Source: Bicyclus anynana (Eukaryota > Arthropoda > Insecta > Lepidoptera > Nymphalidae). From it: a stretch of 64,000 nt of DNA. The position numbers were made by a program, and so were the translations under genes. The notes under the pieces were generated by a model. The model was not told where the DNA came from. It made no database searches and was given only the letters and a program-made list of their open reading frames with translations. Below are positions 11,149-23,196 of this stretch, one piece after another (the first letter of the stretch is position 1; each line of letters starts with the position of its first letter). Location: NCBI RefSeq assembly GCF_947172395.1, contig NC_069099.1, forward strand, positions 12,095,740-12,159,739, given 5' to 3'.

Positions 11149-11514
11149 CTTTTCTCTCCTTTAAAACATGAGCTAAGAACAATTAAAAAAAGAAACTCAG
11201 TATGAATGTTGTGTAGGACTCGATGTTTTATTGAATTTTCGACAAATGCATACGCTATTTTGCGAAGCGTATTGAGCATTGAATTACAATTTCGTTTGCT
11301 ATTTATTCTTCACCAAAAAGCGGCAAACCAGTGCAATAATACCTTCCAGATCCGACAATATTATGAAAATATTATCAAAATTAAAGGTGACTGTATTTTA
11401 TCGGATCTGGCCTCTGGATATTTGCGGAAATTAATTGTCATTTATTAATTGCTCCAATATATTAAAATTAATAAAATTCCTTCTATATAATTAAATAAAA
11501 AGAATCTAATAACA
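11149..11514. other. unassigned; contains an inverted-repeat pair
   Basis: CCAGATCCGA (about 11346) and TCGGATCTGG (about 11401) are inverse copies some 45 nt apart and could form a stem. No gene recognised; an 80-codon frame over this region has no resemblance I can name. Confidence 0.4.
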
Positions 11515-11705
11515 CTAGCGGACGCCACGCGGTTTTACCCATGTGGTTCTCGTTCCCGTAAGAAAAGGAGGATAACATATAGTCTGTAGCCTTCCTTGAT
11601 AAATGGTCTATCTAACACTCAAAGAATTTTACACTCAAATCAGACCAGTAGTTCCTGAGATTAGCGCGTTCAATCAAACTCTTCAGCTTTATATATTAGT
11701 ATAGA
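11515..11705 (-). mobile_element. Helitron-like, CGCGCGGTTTCACC type
   Basis: Starts CTAGCGGACGCCACGCGG and ends ATATATTAGTATAGA; the internal blocks match those at 1785 and 43449. On the minus strand this gives 5' TCTATACTAATAT and 3' CTAG, Helitron-style ends. Confidence 0.7.
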
Positions 11706-12019
11706 GTATAGATCAAACATTTGATGGTAAAGCATAATTAGTTACTTTAACTTATATATAAAATAATATTTATTTTTTTCTCAACAGACTGATGTTGCAA
11801 CTACGAAAATAGGCCACGATGTGAAAACCTCTCTGCCATAGAAAGAAATAGCTGATGTACTATTTCAAAAGATGCATTGAATTTGCTTTGCTTTTGTATT
11901 AGGGATGTTCAAACGGTGTTTCAAAATATATTCCTCTTTTTATAGAGATCATGTACTTAGACAAAGCCTTTATCCCAATTTAATCTTCATCTATGTGTAA
12001 AAATCGCATGTAAATGTTA

Positions 12020-12190
12020 AAACGCCCGGCAGTTTCAGCATTCCCATTTCCGTGAAAATACAGCGATAAAATATAGCCTATGACACTTACAAATAACGTG
12101 GCTATCAAGTGACAAAACAATTTAAAATCGGTTAAATAAATCCCTAGATTACCCTCTACTACACCACAAACTTTACTTTGTTATAATATT
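12020..12190 (-). mobile_element. old Helitron-like remnant
   Basis: Degraded GCCCGGCAGTTTCAGC start, then ATACAGCGATAAAATATAGCC, ACTTACAAATAACGTGGCT, TTTAAAATCGGTTAAA and a right end near TTATAATATTGG. The ACAAATAACGTG block also occurs in the copy interrupted at 46884. Confidence 0.5.
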
Positions 12191-12790
12191 GGCATAAACA
12201 AAGGCAAAAAGATCGAAGTGAAAACCATTATTTAGTAGTCGTTTATAACTGATTAAATATTTTAAAGGATAGCAAATATCTTGGCACTCATTAAAGAAAT
12301 GTTCGAATTTCCGTTTTTCGAACCAAAGTTCAAGTATTAATATTTAAATATATCAAAATAGAAACCAATTATGTTCCTACTGCAGATAGTATAATTTTAT
12401 TTTAATAATAAAATTTCAGCCGACAGACCTTTTCAAGTGGGAATTGAAATGAAGTTACACAAGAAATGTTCGCTAAAAAAAGATATGAAACTTTTTGCTG
12501 CAGACCTTGAGTGGAAATTAATAGCAATTTTTAGTCTAGAATTTAATTTCCACGGGACTCTATTACGAGTGACAATCTACATTTGAATTTTCTGGATATT
12601 TGTAATTATGTAACTTCAATTTCCAGGCCCTTATTGGGGAGCGAGTAACAGTATATTGCTTTGCCAATTAGAGTTAGATGCAACATTATTCGATGCAGTA
12701 TCATGATAATTCAATGGATGTCTACATTTATTCATTAGTGTCTAACAAGTTTATGTAGCAACAAGTTATTGGATACATGTTTTATGGTCA
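12191..12790. other. unassigned AT-rich stretch
   Basis: No gene or repeat recognised. Confidence 0.45.
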
Positions 12791-13312
12791 TAATGCTTCT
12801 GTGACAGTTATAAAGTACTTTTACACATGCTCTAAAATAGCATACTAAAAACGTGCTATGAAGTATGCTCCATTCGAGCATGCTTATCATCAGTTTATAT
12901 TTGCTAGCAATAAGCATACTATTTTTAAGTATGCTCCTGAATAAGCATGCTCAAAGCAAACATTTCAATTACACATGCTAATTTGTATCTATCGCTCTCT
13001 GTCTATAGTATCGTGTTAAACAGGAAGAGATGAAGGTGAAGACAATACAGAATAGCAATGCTGATCGACTAGCATACTCAATAAGAAAACCTGTTCAGAT
13101 GCGCTTAAAGCACGCCCCCTTCCACCCGCGCAGCAAGTAGCATGCTCATAAATCCCACGACTGTTGATTCTTGAGCAAGCTCGAAATAAGCATGCTCATT
13201 ATTAGCAATGTTGCGATACACATGCTAATAAGTAGCAACTGCTCAATAGTAGCATGTTTTCGTGCTTGAAATGATTGTGTAACAGTAGCTTGATTCCTAG
13301 TTAAATGTCATA
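12791..13312. repeat. cluster of AGCATGCT / GCATACT motifs
   Basis: Four exact AGCATGCT palindromes (12877, 12944, 13139, 13189) and about ten one-off variants (CACATGCTAA, AGTATGCTCC, TAAGCATACT) lie within about 500 bp in both orientations. The outer sequences CTGTGACAG (about 12799) and TGTAACAG (about 13279) are weak inverse matches. The pattern fits the subterminal repeats of a DNA transposon, but no TSD could be found and the superfamily is not assigned. Confidence 0.5.
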
Positions 13313-13479
13313 TGTGTTATTATTATGTCATAGTACGACTCTACGTAATTTGTCAGGAGCACAGTCATGTTATAGTTCTTTGAACGTATTTTAACGTTAT
13401 AAAACGTAAATTACTATTAAACAAGTGCTTTTTATCTCTAAACTTTATCTCCTTCTCCTAAAAATAATATGGTTGAAGT

Positions 13480-13660
13480 GTCATTCGTTTCGGAATTGCG
13501 TGCCACCGACTTCAATGTGATCAGTAGGTAGAAAATATTATTATTTTATTTTACGCTTTTTTCGTGTTCGTTTTTAGTTTCGTGGGTACGTTTATGTTTT
13601 GAAGTCGGTTGTAATTAATCTACAACTCTACCAAAAATTTTATTTTTTATTTTTTGACGG
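13480..13660 (+). repeat. interspersed repeat with GAAGTCGGTTGTA tail
   Basis: Contains TTTCGTGGGTACGTTTATG and TTTTGAAGTCGGTTGTA; the inverse of the same phrases (ACAACCGACTACAAAACC, ACGTGCCCACT) occurs at 2680-2720. This tail is common in Lepidoptera as far as I recall. Non-coding. Confidence 0.4.
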
Positions 13661-14343
13661 TTGTTAAAAAATAATCTTAGGCATGTTTGTATTATTTCCA
13701 ATAGAATATAACCCTGTAGTTAAGCAGAAAAGCGTCAATAGTAGAAAGAGTATAACATCTATGATATTTTATTTTTTATTACATTACAGTTTAGCCCAGT
13801 TGTCGCACGATGCAAGTCTGGTTTGCATAATTCTACCCCACAACAGGATTGCACAATCTCGTTAACGTCTGTCCATTCCGCATATCAAACAAAGTTGCTG
13901 TTATTTGAACATCCAAGTGACAATGTATTGTAAACTCAATTTCCGTTGTTTCCAAGATAATCTACGGCATCTAGATCAAACTCGTTAAATCTACCGAGAA
14001 TTGCTTCCACTCGCAACTTAATATGAAACTTCGTAGAGGACATTCTCAACTAAATATAACTGGACAGCTACAAGAAATACTTACAGTAAATACATATCTA
14101 GTAGTGTTCAGAAAATACTTGATAGCTTTTAACGTTGGTAAGTTTTTATTGCGAAAGTCGAAGTTAGATCAAGGAATGGTTTTGTTTCTCTTTTAATCTG
14201 AGGAAAGATTAGCTTAAGGTTTTTCTTTTGTAAAATAAAACTGTACTTATTTGAACTACTTTTTTCATGAAAAAAATATATATGAGTGTCCCAGTTACAT
14301 ACTTAATGACGGTATAATTTATAAGCAAGAATGTTTTTTTGAA
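13661..14343. other. unassigned AT-rich stretch
   Basis: No gene or repeat recognised; a 60-codon frame at 13683 has no resemblance. Confidence 0.45.
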
Positions 14344-14594
14344 TCCTACTAATATTATAAACGCAAAAGTTTGTATGGATGTTTGGATGTTTGTTACTCT
14401 TTACCGCCGCTACTACTGAAGAAATTTGGCTAAAATTTGGAATGGCAATAGATTTTACTCTAGATGCCTAAGATGCTTAGATGAAAAAAGTCTATGTGTT
14501 AACATAGGCTTTTTTTAACTCGGAAAATCCATGGCTCCCGAGGGGTTTGTGAAAAACTAAATTCCACGCGGACGAAGTCGCGGGCGTCCGCTAG
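14344..14594 (+). mobile_element. Helitron-like, complete ends
   Basis: Begins TCCTACTAATATTATAAACG after an A and ends with a short hairpin (GCGG-GCGT-CCGC) then CTAG before a T. These are canonical Helitron features: 5' TC, a 3' hairpin, CTRR, and A/T insertion without duplication. A private insertion of about 40 bp (near 14462-14500) repeats ATGCCTAAGATGCTTAGATG-like sequence. Non-autonomous. Confidence 0.8.
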
Positions 14595-14899
14595 TATATT
14601 TATATTTTGTAGTTTAGTATTCTTAACATTTTTTTAATCAGTCGTAACCCAGAGCTAGTTTTGTGACCAATAAACGACACTTTTCTCCACAATACTCGGG
14701 TACAAACCGAGCACATACTAAGGTTGAGCTTGCTTGAAGTTAGAGGTTGACTTAATGTTATAATAATATATATTTATTTTAAATTAAAATGTTATAGGAT
14801 AGGCTGTTTCATAAAGTCACCTATTTTTTGCAATTTGGTACATTATTCTTGGATATATGTTATATGTACCACAGAACAGCAAGACGTCGTGAATGGTGG

Positions 14900-15145
14900 C
14901 ATCATATATTGTGAATGTCTAGGCTACACGTACGAAATGATTTGCATCCACATTTCTAGTTCGTACAGCAAAAAATTGGAATACTCTTCCCGTGTTTGTG
15001 TTTTCTGACACATATAATCTGAACACCTTCAAAACAAGAGTGAAAAGGCATCTTCTAGGAAAGCGCGTTCCAACTTAGACCGCATTAATGCTTACCATCA
15101 GGCTTAATTGTAGTCAAGCGCTGGCCTATATTGCATAAAAAAACA
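14900..15145 (+). mobile_element. CR1/jockey-like LINE 3' end
   Basis: Codons 14962-15078 read RTAKNWNTLPVFVF, then SDTYNLNTFKTRVKRHLLGK and RVPT-stop, the C-terminal signature of lepidopteran CR1/jockey-group ORF2 proteins; a frameshift precedes it (DLHPH phrase). The 3' UTR runs CTTAGACCGCATTAATGC, CTTACCATCAGG, TTGTAGTCAAGCGCTGGCC and an A-rich tail. Heavily 5'-truncated; no reverse transcriptase remains. Confidence 0.75.
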
Positions 15146-16468
15146 AAAAATGTACATAAAAGTTGATAGAACGCCATCCAATCGTCTATAATATTATTAT
15201 CTTTGATTGATTTGCAAATTTGCAGCACGTCGAAACGGCAACTGAAATTCAGATCAACTCAAAGCATGAATCCAATTGCTGGATACGTCTTTTTAATTTC
15301 GCTTCTGATATGTTTCAGAATTCAGAGTAAAATGTCACGAGCGTAGCTTGATAGGAAGGGAAGTTATCGAAAAGGAAATTAGGCCATAAGTCGCCTCGTG
15401 TACAGTTCATGTGCAATGGGAACTTTGCTACGACGAACTTAGATTATGTTTTGGTTTTACCAAGAAAACATTAGATAGTTTTTGTTATTACAAACCATAT
15501 ATATGTTTATCAAATAAAATAAAGAAATTAAGTGATAAATTTTGTGGTTACATTGATAAAAATAGGTTTTTCTAAAGTTGTATAAAAGTGCAAAAAGCCT
15601 TTTTATTTACTTAAAAATATGCTTTTAACAAAAAATTATAATACTTTCTGATATATCAAATATAAATGTATAAAATATTTGAAACAAGCACTGATACGAT
15701 GTTTAATCATACCATCAAATAATTAATTATCAAAATGATCAAATATTAACAATGAAAAATTACATTTTTATGTACCTTTGCAAAAGAAATGAAATTTTGC
15801 AAAAGAAACTATGCAGGGGTAACAAATAGAAAGTTTTTTTTTCGTTAAGAAACTTGAAAGTTATAAGCCTTTACCTCACATTTAATCATCAATTAATGAT
15901 TATAAACTAAAGTAAGTGACAGCATTCGCAGGCAACCGAGTTCCGTGATTGTAAAGAAACTCGTACCTTATTAACAATAAGAAAAAGAAAATATTCTAAA
16001 TCGGTTCAGACGTCTTCGAGTAATCGGTGTACATACATGAAAAAAAATACCCATTTACTTGATAACTTGGTTAAAAAAAAATATCAAATTCTTAATTTTT
16101 GATATTTACTTACGAGATATTTTTGTAAAGTTTAGCTTAAGTTTTGCGGTTACATCTGAAAGGAATACAGCTATATTTTTAAGCAGCGCTTAGTCTTAAC
16201 GCTCGGAGCTTCGAGCGCTCGTTGTCAGTTTGAACTGTTATCTGCTCAAAGCCGGGAAAAGCTGGAAAGGGCTACGAATAACGATAGCTTAGCTTGTATA
16301 AAAATAGCTACGATGCTATTCAGCTATTACGAGTATTTTTATTGAAGTTGGCGTTTGACTGCAATCTTACGTATACGTTAACTGGATAGGCTATGGTTTT
16401 TATCACAAAATATAGAAAACGTTAAAGTTAACACTTTTTAATCCCGTTGTTATTCAGTTATCTTTAAT
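15146..16468. other. unassigned AT-rich stretch of 1.3 kb
   Basis: No gene, RNA or repeat recognised. Confidence 0.45.
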
Positions 16469-16751
16469 CATTAACAGCCGATGGACGTCCACTGCTCATA
16501 GGTCTCTTGCCCAGACTTCCAAAAAAAAAATAAGAACTAAAAAAAAAGCAACGGTCTCGAGCTGCCATCATCCAGTGGCTCCATGCAACCCGCTTGATGT
16601 CTCTCAGCCCACCTTGTGAGGGAACAACACTGCGCTTTCCGGTGCGGGGTCGCCATTTCTTAGGACTCCAACGTCCATCTTCTAACTATATGCCCCGCCC
16701 ATTTCCACTTTAGCTTTCTTCTTCAGCTGATGCTTCTACGGATCTCCTCCA
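16469..16751 (-). mobile_element. RTE-type LINE 3' end, divergent
   Basis: Minus-strand RTE C-terminal blocks: AGCCGATGGACGTCCACTGC, CATCCAGTGGCTCCATGCAA, GCGGGGTCGCCATTTCTTAG, CATGCCCCGCCCATTTCCAC equivalents. It contains two A-runs. The SINE B fragment follows at once. Confidence 0.7.
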
Positions 16752-16940
16752 CCATATTCGGCTCACTGCTGAGCTCGAGTCTCCTCTCAGAATGAGACGG
16801 GTGAGACCAAATAGCCATCACGCTTGCTCAATTGGCAGATTTCATACACGCAGAGAATTAAAAAAAATCTCAGGTATAGGTTTCCCAACGATGTTTTTCC
16901 TTCACCATTTGAGACACGTGATATTTAAATATGCACCTAC
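16752..16940 (-). mobile_element. SINE B, headless
   Basis: CATATTCGGCTCACTGCTGAG through AGACACGTGATATTTAAATA; stops before the tRNA-like head. Confidence 0.8.
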
Positions 16941-17718
16941 GTAACCTATTTTAATAATTACTTTTTTCTTCCTTCCTTTCCTTTATGTTTTAAATTAACT
17001 TTTCTTTGTATCTTTCTTTCTATGGTAGGACTGTAGGAGTATGGGCTGACTATCTTTCATCCTTCCTAAAGTAAGGTTTATCTGATTATCGCAGGCTCTC
17101 GGTCTAATTTCAACTTGTCACAGAAAAAAAAATCAGCAGTCCTAGTATGTATCTCGGTGTAGGTACCATTCAAATAATGATACTACAGTTCGTTTCATAT
17201 AGGATGGTGCGGGTGACTGTTCGACTCTTGTAAGTTTGCCTCGATTCACGATAATAGTACGTATTATGAACATACAGGCGACTGTCACCGAACCCATGCT
17301 ATCTGAAAAACACTGTAAATCGTATATTCGTTTATGCGATCTAACAGCTACAAAAATATGTAAAACAAAGCAATAAAACGGATCAAATCGGTCTCTTTTT
17401 TTGTTTTAACAAAACTGAATCGAACACGTGTGGATGCATTAATTAATGTTCTTATATTTTATTTTCATTAGAACTCACCATATTATTTGTTAAAAGTTAC
17501 ACGTGCGAAAACCACGTTATTTCACGTTTTAAACCACATAAACGATTATGAAATTTCTTTTCCACTGGCAACCTACATTATCAGCGAGTAAAATAGACTA
17601 CAGTTTATCCTTGTACTCCCAGTATACGGTAAATTTTCACTTTATTCGTCGTAAACTCTTCAGGCAAGAATTATATTACATAAGCTAAAATTGAAAATTT
17701 TGAAAAACCCCCAATGGT
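16941..17718. other. unassigned stretch
   Basis: CT-rich near 16970-17020, otherwise AT-rich. No gene recognised. Confidence 0.4.
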
Positions 17719-17940
17719 CATGGCTGGTGGGAGGCTTCGGCCGTGGCTAGTTACCACCCTACTGACAAAGACGAACCGCCAAACGATTTAGCGTTACGGT
17801 ACGATGTCGTGTAGAAACCGAAAATGGGTGTGGATTTTCATCCTCAACAAGATAACCTGCTTCCATCTTAGACTGCATTACTTACCATCAGGTGTTAATG
17901 TAGTCAAGGGCTAACTTGTAAGGAATAAAAAAAAAGAAAA
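17719..17940 (+). mobile_element. SINE A, headless, with A tail
   Basis: Starts TGGCTGGTGGGAGGCTTCGG and runs through all body blocks to AGTCAAGGGCTAACTTGTAA and a poly(A)-rich tail. The tRNA-like head is truncated. Confidence 0.85.
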
Positions 17941-18688
17941 TAACTATAAAAGCAACTTTAATGCCAAAATTTCTTTCCATCATAACAGAAAAGATTAAAT
18001 GGTGATGCAATTATAAGCTGGATCAATAAAAATTGTTTATTTACTGGCTTTGAAATGAAAAAAATCCGCATAGAAATCGGTCCATCCGTTTGAGAACATG
18101 CTATAGACAAACACATTCACAGACAGACAGACAGAGATCCCTCTTTTTGCGTCGATGTATATAATAACACTTACATGTTAAGTGTCTATAAAATCTTGCA
18201 CTTAATTTTGAGAAAACGTTCTAGGCTTCCTACAGCGTTTGATATTTAATTTTACCCTACGAAATGTAGCCGTTTCGCTGAGCAAATTAATTAAGTAAAA
18301 TGAATTGCAGATTTGTTGAACGTTGTTGAGAATGAAAAATTGCTTATGTATTCTGCTCTGTAGTTAAGATGCTGTAAATATTAAATTCATTGTTTGGTTT
18401 TTGTATAAAGTACGCATGTACCTTTGTATATCGTTGGATATGAGTTTTTTGTGAACTCTTCTCGGACCAAGGCGCGTTTGGAACCCTCTTAACTTTAATT
18501 TTAAGTTTTCGAATGATTATTATCACCATTATCTTAAGTTTAATATTATTACCTGACGTTTCGAAAAAGCTTGCAAACTAAGAATATTTGAAATAAATGA
18601 ATTTTGACTTTTGACTTGTTATCACAACGCGGTCTTATTCTTTTAAAAGCTTTTATATATATTTTTTTATTTTTTTTATTCTCTATAC
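17941..18688. other. unassigned stretch
   Basis: 18080-18160 holds AAATCGGTCCATCCGTTTGA followed by (ACAG)n, resembling the tail of a common interspersed repeat. No gene. Confidence 0.4.
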
Positions 18689-19048
18689 TTAATGATTAAA
18701 CGAACTTACCTGTAAGTGAAGTTCTATCATAATTATATGAGCGCCGAGTCCGAAGAGATTAGTAGCAGATATTACACATGTAGTTACGCATAGACGTCAC
18801 CACTCATCACTTAGTTGAGAAAAAAGTATTTTACCCTCTCCCTTTTGTGTCGTCCACTTGTTGGTTGGACGGTTGTCGCCAGTCATTTAGTTTAGAGTAA
18901 GATATTCTTGACTCATTGATGTATTTCCGTGACACCTGGGGCATATACTCGTATATCACTGGGAGGGCGGGATACTAATCTCTTCGGACTCGGCGCTCAT
19001 ATAATTATGATAGAACTTCACTTACAGGTAAGTTCGTTTAATCATTAA
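18689..19048. mobile_element. 360-bp element with perfect 76-bp TIRs
   Basis: The left arm 18689-18764 is the exact inverse of 18973-19048 by eye. Each arm starts TTAATGATTAAACG, contains the small palindrome ACTTAC-CT-GTAAGT, and ends GAAGAGATTAGTA. Both ends show TTAA. The interior carries 18756-18887, an inverse copy of the right end of the adjoining 5-kb segment (23931-24062). The right arm also contains CAGGTAAGT, a strong 5' splice-site consensus on the plus strand. No coding capacity; superfamily not assigned. Confidence 0.75.
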
Positions 19049-20484
19049 TTATATTCGCGCCTCGTCCTCGAGATTAGTAGCAGATATTACACATGTAGAC
19101 TTTGAGAGTATTGCGGAAATAACATCAATGAACAATCTGTAAATATAATTTTATTATTCTATTATTAAATTATATTATCCATATCTACTTGAGATTTGAA
19201 TAACAAAGATTTCTCTTCTTCTTGCTCTTAAGAGCTTGTCTGTCTTAGCCCTATGGGACAAGTTTATCATTCTAGGATAATTAAAATTAATTCGAATCAT
19301 AAATGGACATTAATTATTTTTATAATAGCTATGTTAGCTAGTTGTAAGTATTTTTATATTAGGTAAAAAAGTATGCCTTACTTCACTTGAATTTATGTAA
19401 TTGAGTGATCCTTGTTATAATATTTTTTTTTATTATTATTATTAGTTTACCTAAAGTAGTATCATTATTATCAGTATGATCTTTCTTTGATAAAATTTAG
19501 CGAACGTTGTGGAAATCCTACTCCAGCATGCCGTTTTACGGATCTTATCTAGGCTAACACCGAGCTACGTGCCGCGACGTGGCCTGTCTCATGTTGTGAG
19601 CACTGAACCTCTCCAGTTGACCCCACACTCACTGAGTGTTTCCATCCCTCTGGTTCATGAGGTTTCCTAATTCTAATGAATAGGTCATCATACTTCCTTG
19701 ATGTTGAGGTGTGTTCTAGATAACAGTATGATAGTAGCTGGACATACGGCTATTTCTACAAAGAAATGTAAATTAATAATGGGTTGTTGAAACCCAGGTT
19801 TTTGGAGTCTTAGTTACGTCGGGAATATTAATTGTGCCGAAATAGGTTTTGAATATTACATTTACCTTTACCTTGGACAAAACGAATAAAGTAATAGTTT
19901 TGTTTGTAAGATAATCTAAGGTTATTTCTTCATTGGGATGCTATGTACCTACTCAGTTTATCTGAAACCAGATTGGCAGGCAACAACATATTTGGGTTCT
20001 TGGTGGTTTTAATCGAAAAATACGTAGGAACAGTAGGATGCTTTTTGCGACATCATTAAATAGGTCTAGGCTCAGTTTCAGTGAAAAAACAAATTTATAC
20101 CTTATTACCAATTCTGTGGGTACAGATGCATCTTAAATATTAATCAATTTAGTTTGACAGAAATACCACCATTTCTTCTTTAAATAAACGTCGCAATATT
20201 ATTTCAAGAGGTGATTCTAGTGTGCATCACGGATAATAAGTCTACTTCCCGGGTAATTCAGATTTGTATTCGACAAGAGTTGGAGTGAGACATTAATCCC
20301 TGGCCTTTAGGTGAGAATCTTACAGTATCCTAAATAATGAGGGACCCAAACAAAGAGGTACCACGGCTGAGTAAGCCAATAGGGTACAACCATGATGCTC
20401 GTGTCTTGTCTGTAAATATTCAAAAAGCAGTAATGCGTTGGGATCGTAATTTAAACTGTAAATGTATAGGTCCATTTGAAAGCG

Positions 20485-20508
20485 CCTGGGCCTCTGTGCC
20501 CAGGATAA
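20485..20508. other. short hairpin
   Basis: CCTGGGC and GCCCAGG are separated by six nucleotides within the 5-kb segment and could form a small stem-loop. Nothing links it to a known terminator or RNA. Confidence 0.3.
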
Positions 20509-22439
20509 GTGTGTCACATTTGTTGTTTATGCGACTTCCAAATGTTATTTATTTATGACTAGCTCCTACATATTTTAAATTACACAAAAATACAGACAGA
20601 CATCATGAATATTAAACAATTACATGCCCACTGTACTTATATATTCCTTAAAGAAGATTCTTAATAAATCAATTCACACACTATTACTTTCACAAAAGTA
20701 CATCAGGTGCAGGATCCAATTAGTCGTAGACAAAAATACCACATTTTGCTACCGCATCAAAGGACTTGTCTCGGTAAGAGACTTACAATTTGAAGGTGCA
20801 AATTTATAATAAATTACCTGCGTAAGCGAAGAATGCCAAATCCAAATCGTTAATCACATTTAAAACGAAACTAAGAAAATATATACAGTGGTAAATACCA
20901 CTAACGCTTACACAGAGGTAACGAACGCTTCCGTATCGGGCGTGTCTGTAGGTAGAACGAAAAAACAAAGAAATGTTTATTTCGAGCTGATTGTAAAATA
21001 ATTAATAAGATATATTTATGATTGTGAGAAATATTTATATTATTTATAACAGTGAAAAAAGTGAATGTAAATTCTTTAAGAGAAATAAAAATTCTTTGAC
21101 TACAAGCCAATCAAAATTTGGATGTCCGAATTTATGAGCGAGATCGTAAAGAGTAAAATCAGATAGTTGGATGAGTTCTACGGAATTCATAGTCTGCAAT
21201 TATATTGCGGATAGATTTTATGTTAAAGGCGCAAATGAAAACTCGTTTGCCTTCGTACTTCTTACATATATTATCACGAGAAGTTTCGTGAGGTGAGGGT
21301 CCAGTATATAGATACCTCCCATTTTATTCGTGTATGCTACTGCCGTTGAATAGTCAACACGTAGCAAGCTTCGATAGAATAGTCTTTAGAGCAATAAATG
21401 GAGCTATCAGCTCTTTATTCATTTATGTGTTGTTCTATTTCAGTACTACACCGCGGTACACCTGCCGACCTACCTTCACATGCGGCCCCCATCCCGTCGT
21501 TGAGGCGTCAGAAAATATTTCTACTTTGTAGACATTAATTAATCTTTATTCAATGGACAGAATGTTCTATGTTATTATTTATCCACCAGTCGAAATCAGG
21601 TTGAACTGATTTAGGTAAATTCATAACGCTGTTAAAATCATCATGATTTTTCAAGTTGAGATATTTAGGTACATTATTCCATATTTTGAGAACATTTCAA
21701 GTTGCGTTTTAATTCGTAATTAATAATTTGTTGGTAAGATAATTCGAAAATTGTGTGATCATCACTAAGTATTATTATTATTTTTTTTTTTTGTCGAAAT
21801 TTACTTCAACTTGAGTCTTATGAGTACTCTTTAGAGTACGCTTTTTACTTCGTTAATAATTAATTAAACCAAGTGATACTCATAGACTTTTAGTGAGATC
21901 GGTATTAGCTTAAACATTCTGAACAGAAATAACCAAACAATAGTCAATCGTCTAAATAGACGGCGGGCTTTTTATATCTTAGTAAAAACGAATAGGGCTT
22001 TACCGTGGCAAAACCTTAAATTTGAAAAATTTACCCATAAAAAAAGAATCTTAAATGTTCCATTATTCTTTATAATTTTGACTAAAAAATACGCATCTTT
22101 TAAGTCAATTGTCGCCACTTGACGTGTTACAACTTTCAGTGTTGTTGTTAAATACTCTTATTTTAAATGATTCGTTTTAACAAACAAATTAGTATTTTAT
22201 AATTCAAAGTATATCACTTCCACATGGTTTTGGTACCAGGAAGGTACTTGAAGCATATAGATTTATACAAGGAAAAAACATAGTGATTTATGTTTCATAT
22301 ATTGAGTAGGTAATTGATAGCCATAGTGCAATGAGGACGTTGGCCCAAGGTAAACATTTGGGATAGCTATCTTGTACAACAGGATATGTATTTCATAATC
22401 TTCTATCCAGAATGGAATAGTATTATCGTTTGTATTTAG

Positions 22440-22566
22440 GAGCGGCGACGTAGACACGCCGCCTGGTGACCGCGCGACGGCCTCCTCCAGGAGTGCGCGT
22501 GCGGTGGTCGCAGACAGTGCGTCAGCGGCGAGTTGCGGGCTCGCGGCTCATTGAGCGCCCGCGCGC
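22440..22566. other. CpG-dense GC-rich block
   Basis: About 125 bp with many CpG dinucleotides (GACCGCGCGACGGCC, GAGTGCGCGTGCGG, GAGCGCCCGCGCGCC) in DNA that is otherwise strongly AT-rich. It includes CTCCTCCAGGAG, a near-palindrome. A promoter or first exon of a non-coding RNA is one possibility; a transposon subterminal region is another. The minus-strand 64-codon frame that begins here (22263-22457) has no recognisable domain. Confidence 0.5.
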
Positions 22567-23196
22567 CTTATGGTTTAAATTTTTTGAAGCTGGCACTTTA
22601 TTATTGGTGTTTACTGTCTTGTTATCAGAATCTTAATCTCGTTTGAGCCTGGATTTGTTAACTGCTTTCATTAATGACCGCTTTAATTTTAAAATATTGT
22701 AATGTAGACCGTCTTTGATAATATTATAAATGTAATAAATGATTTGCAAGTTAGTTGCATACTTCTGGCCAATATTTGTCATTAATGTTCTTCTAAGGTT
22801 CTGTATCAGTTCAGGGACGTTTGTATTATGAGCAATTATAAATCTGCCGGAGTACTATGGCCTGGCTGAGGCTCACAGATGTAACTCTGAAGAGTGTTAT
22901 TAGTCTGCCGTTCTGGTAGACAACTATCTGGCCCCAGTGCGGGAGTGTTTGAAATTTGTCATAAATAGGTATGATATGTAAATTCGTAAACTTAATTACT
23001 TAAGTGCCTAAAAGGTGGACTTTAAGAAGCCCTGACAAATTTTAGTACTTTATGATGTTGTACATTATAACCGAGCTAGGTTAAAAGATTTGTCATATCT
23101 ACGAGTATGAGTACCCAGTGGAAGGAACGGCAGCCGTACTTCCGTATTTCGATACAGTCCCAACTGTTGCAGCTGTGCGACTATTCAGGTTACTTT

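Noticed and set aside
20337..20558. 73-codon plus and 65-codon minus frames
   Set aside because: The overlapping frames on both strands have no known domain; they lie inside the ORF-less 5-kb segment.
20688..20712. GTACATCAGGTGCAGG, reminiscent of miR-305
   Set aside because: The seed and spacing differ and no precursor hairpin is evident.
22263..22457. 64-codon minus frame starting at the CpG-dense block
   Set aside because: Unknown sequence, no splice or homology support; kept only as part of the GC-rich block observation.
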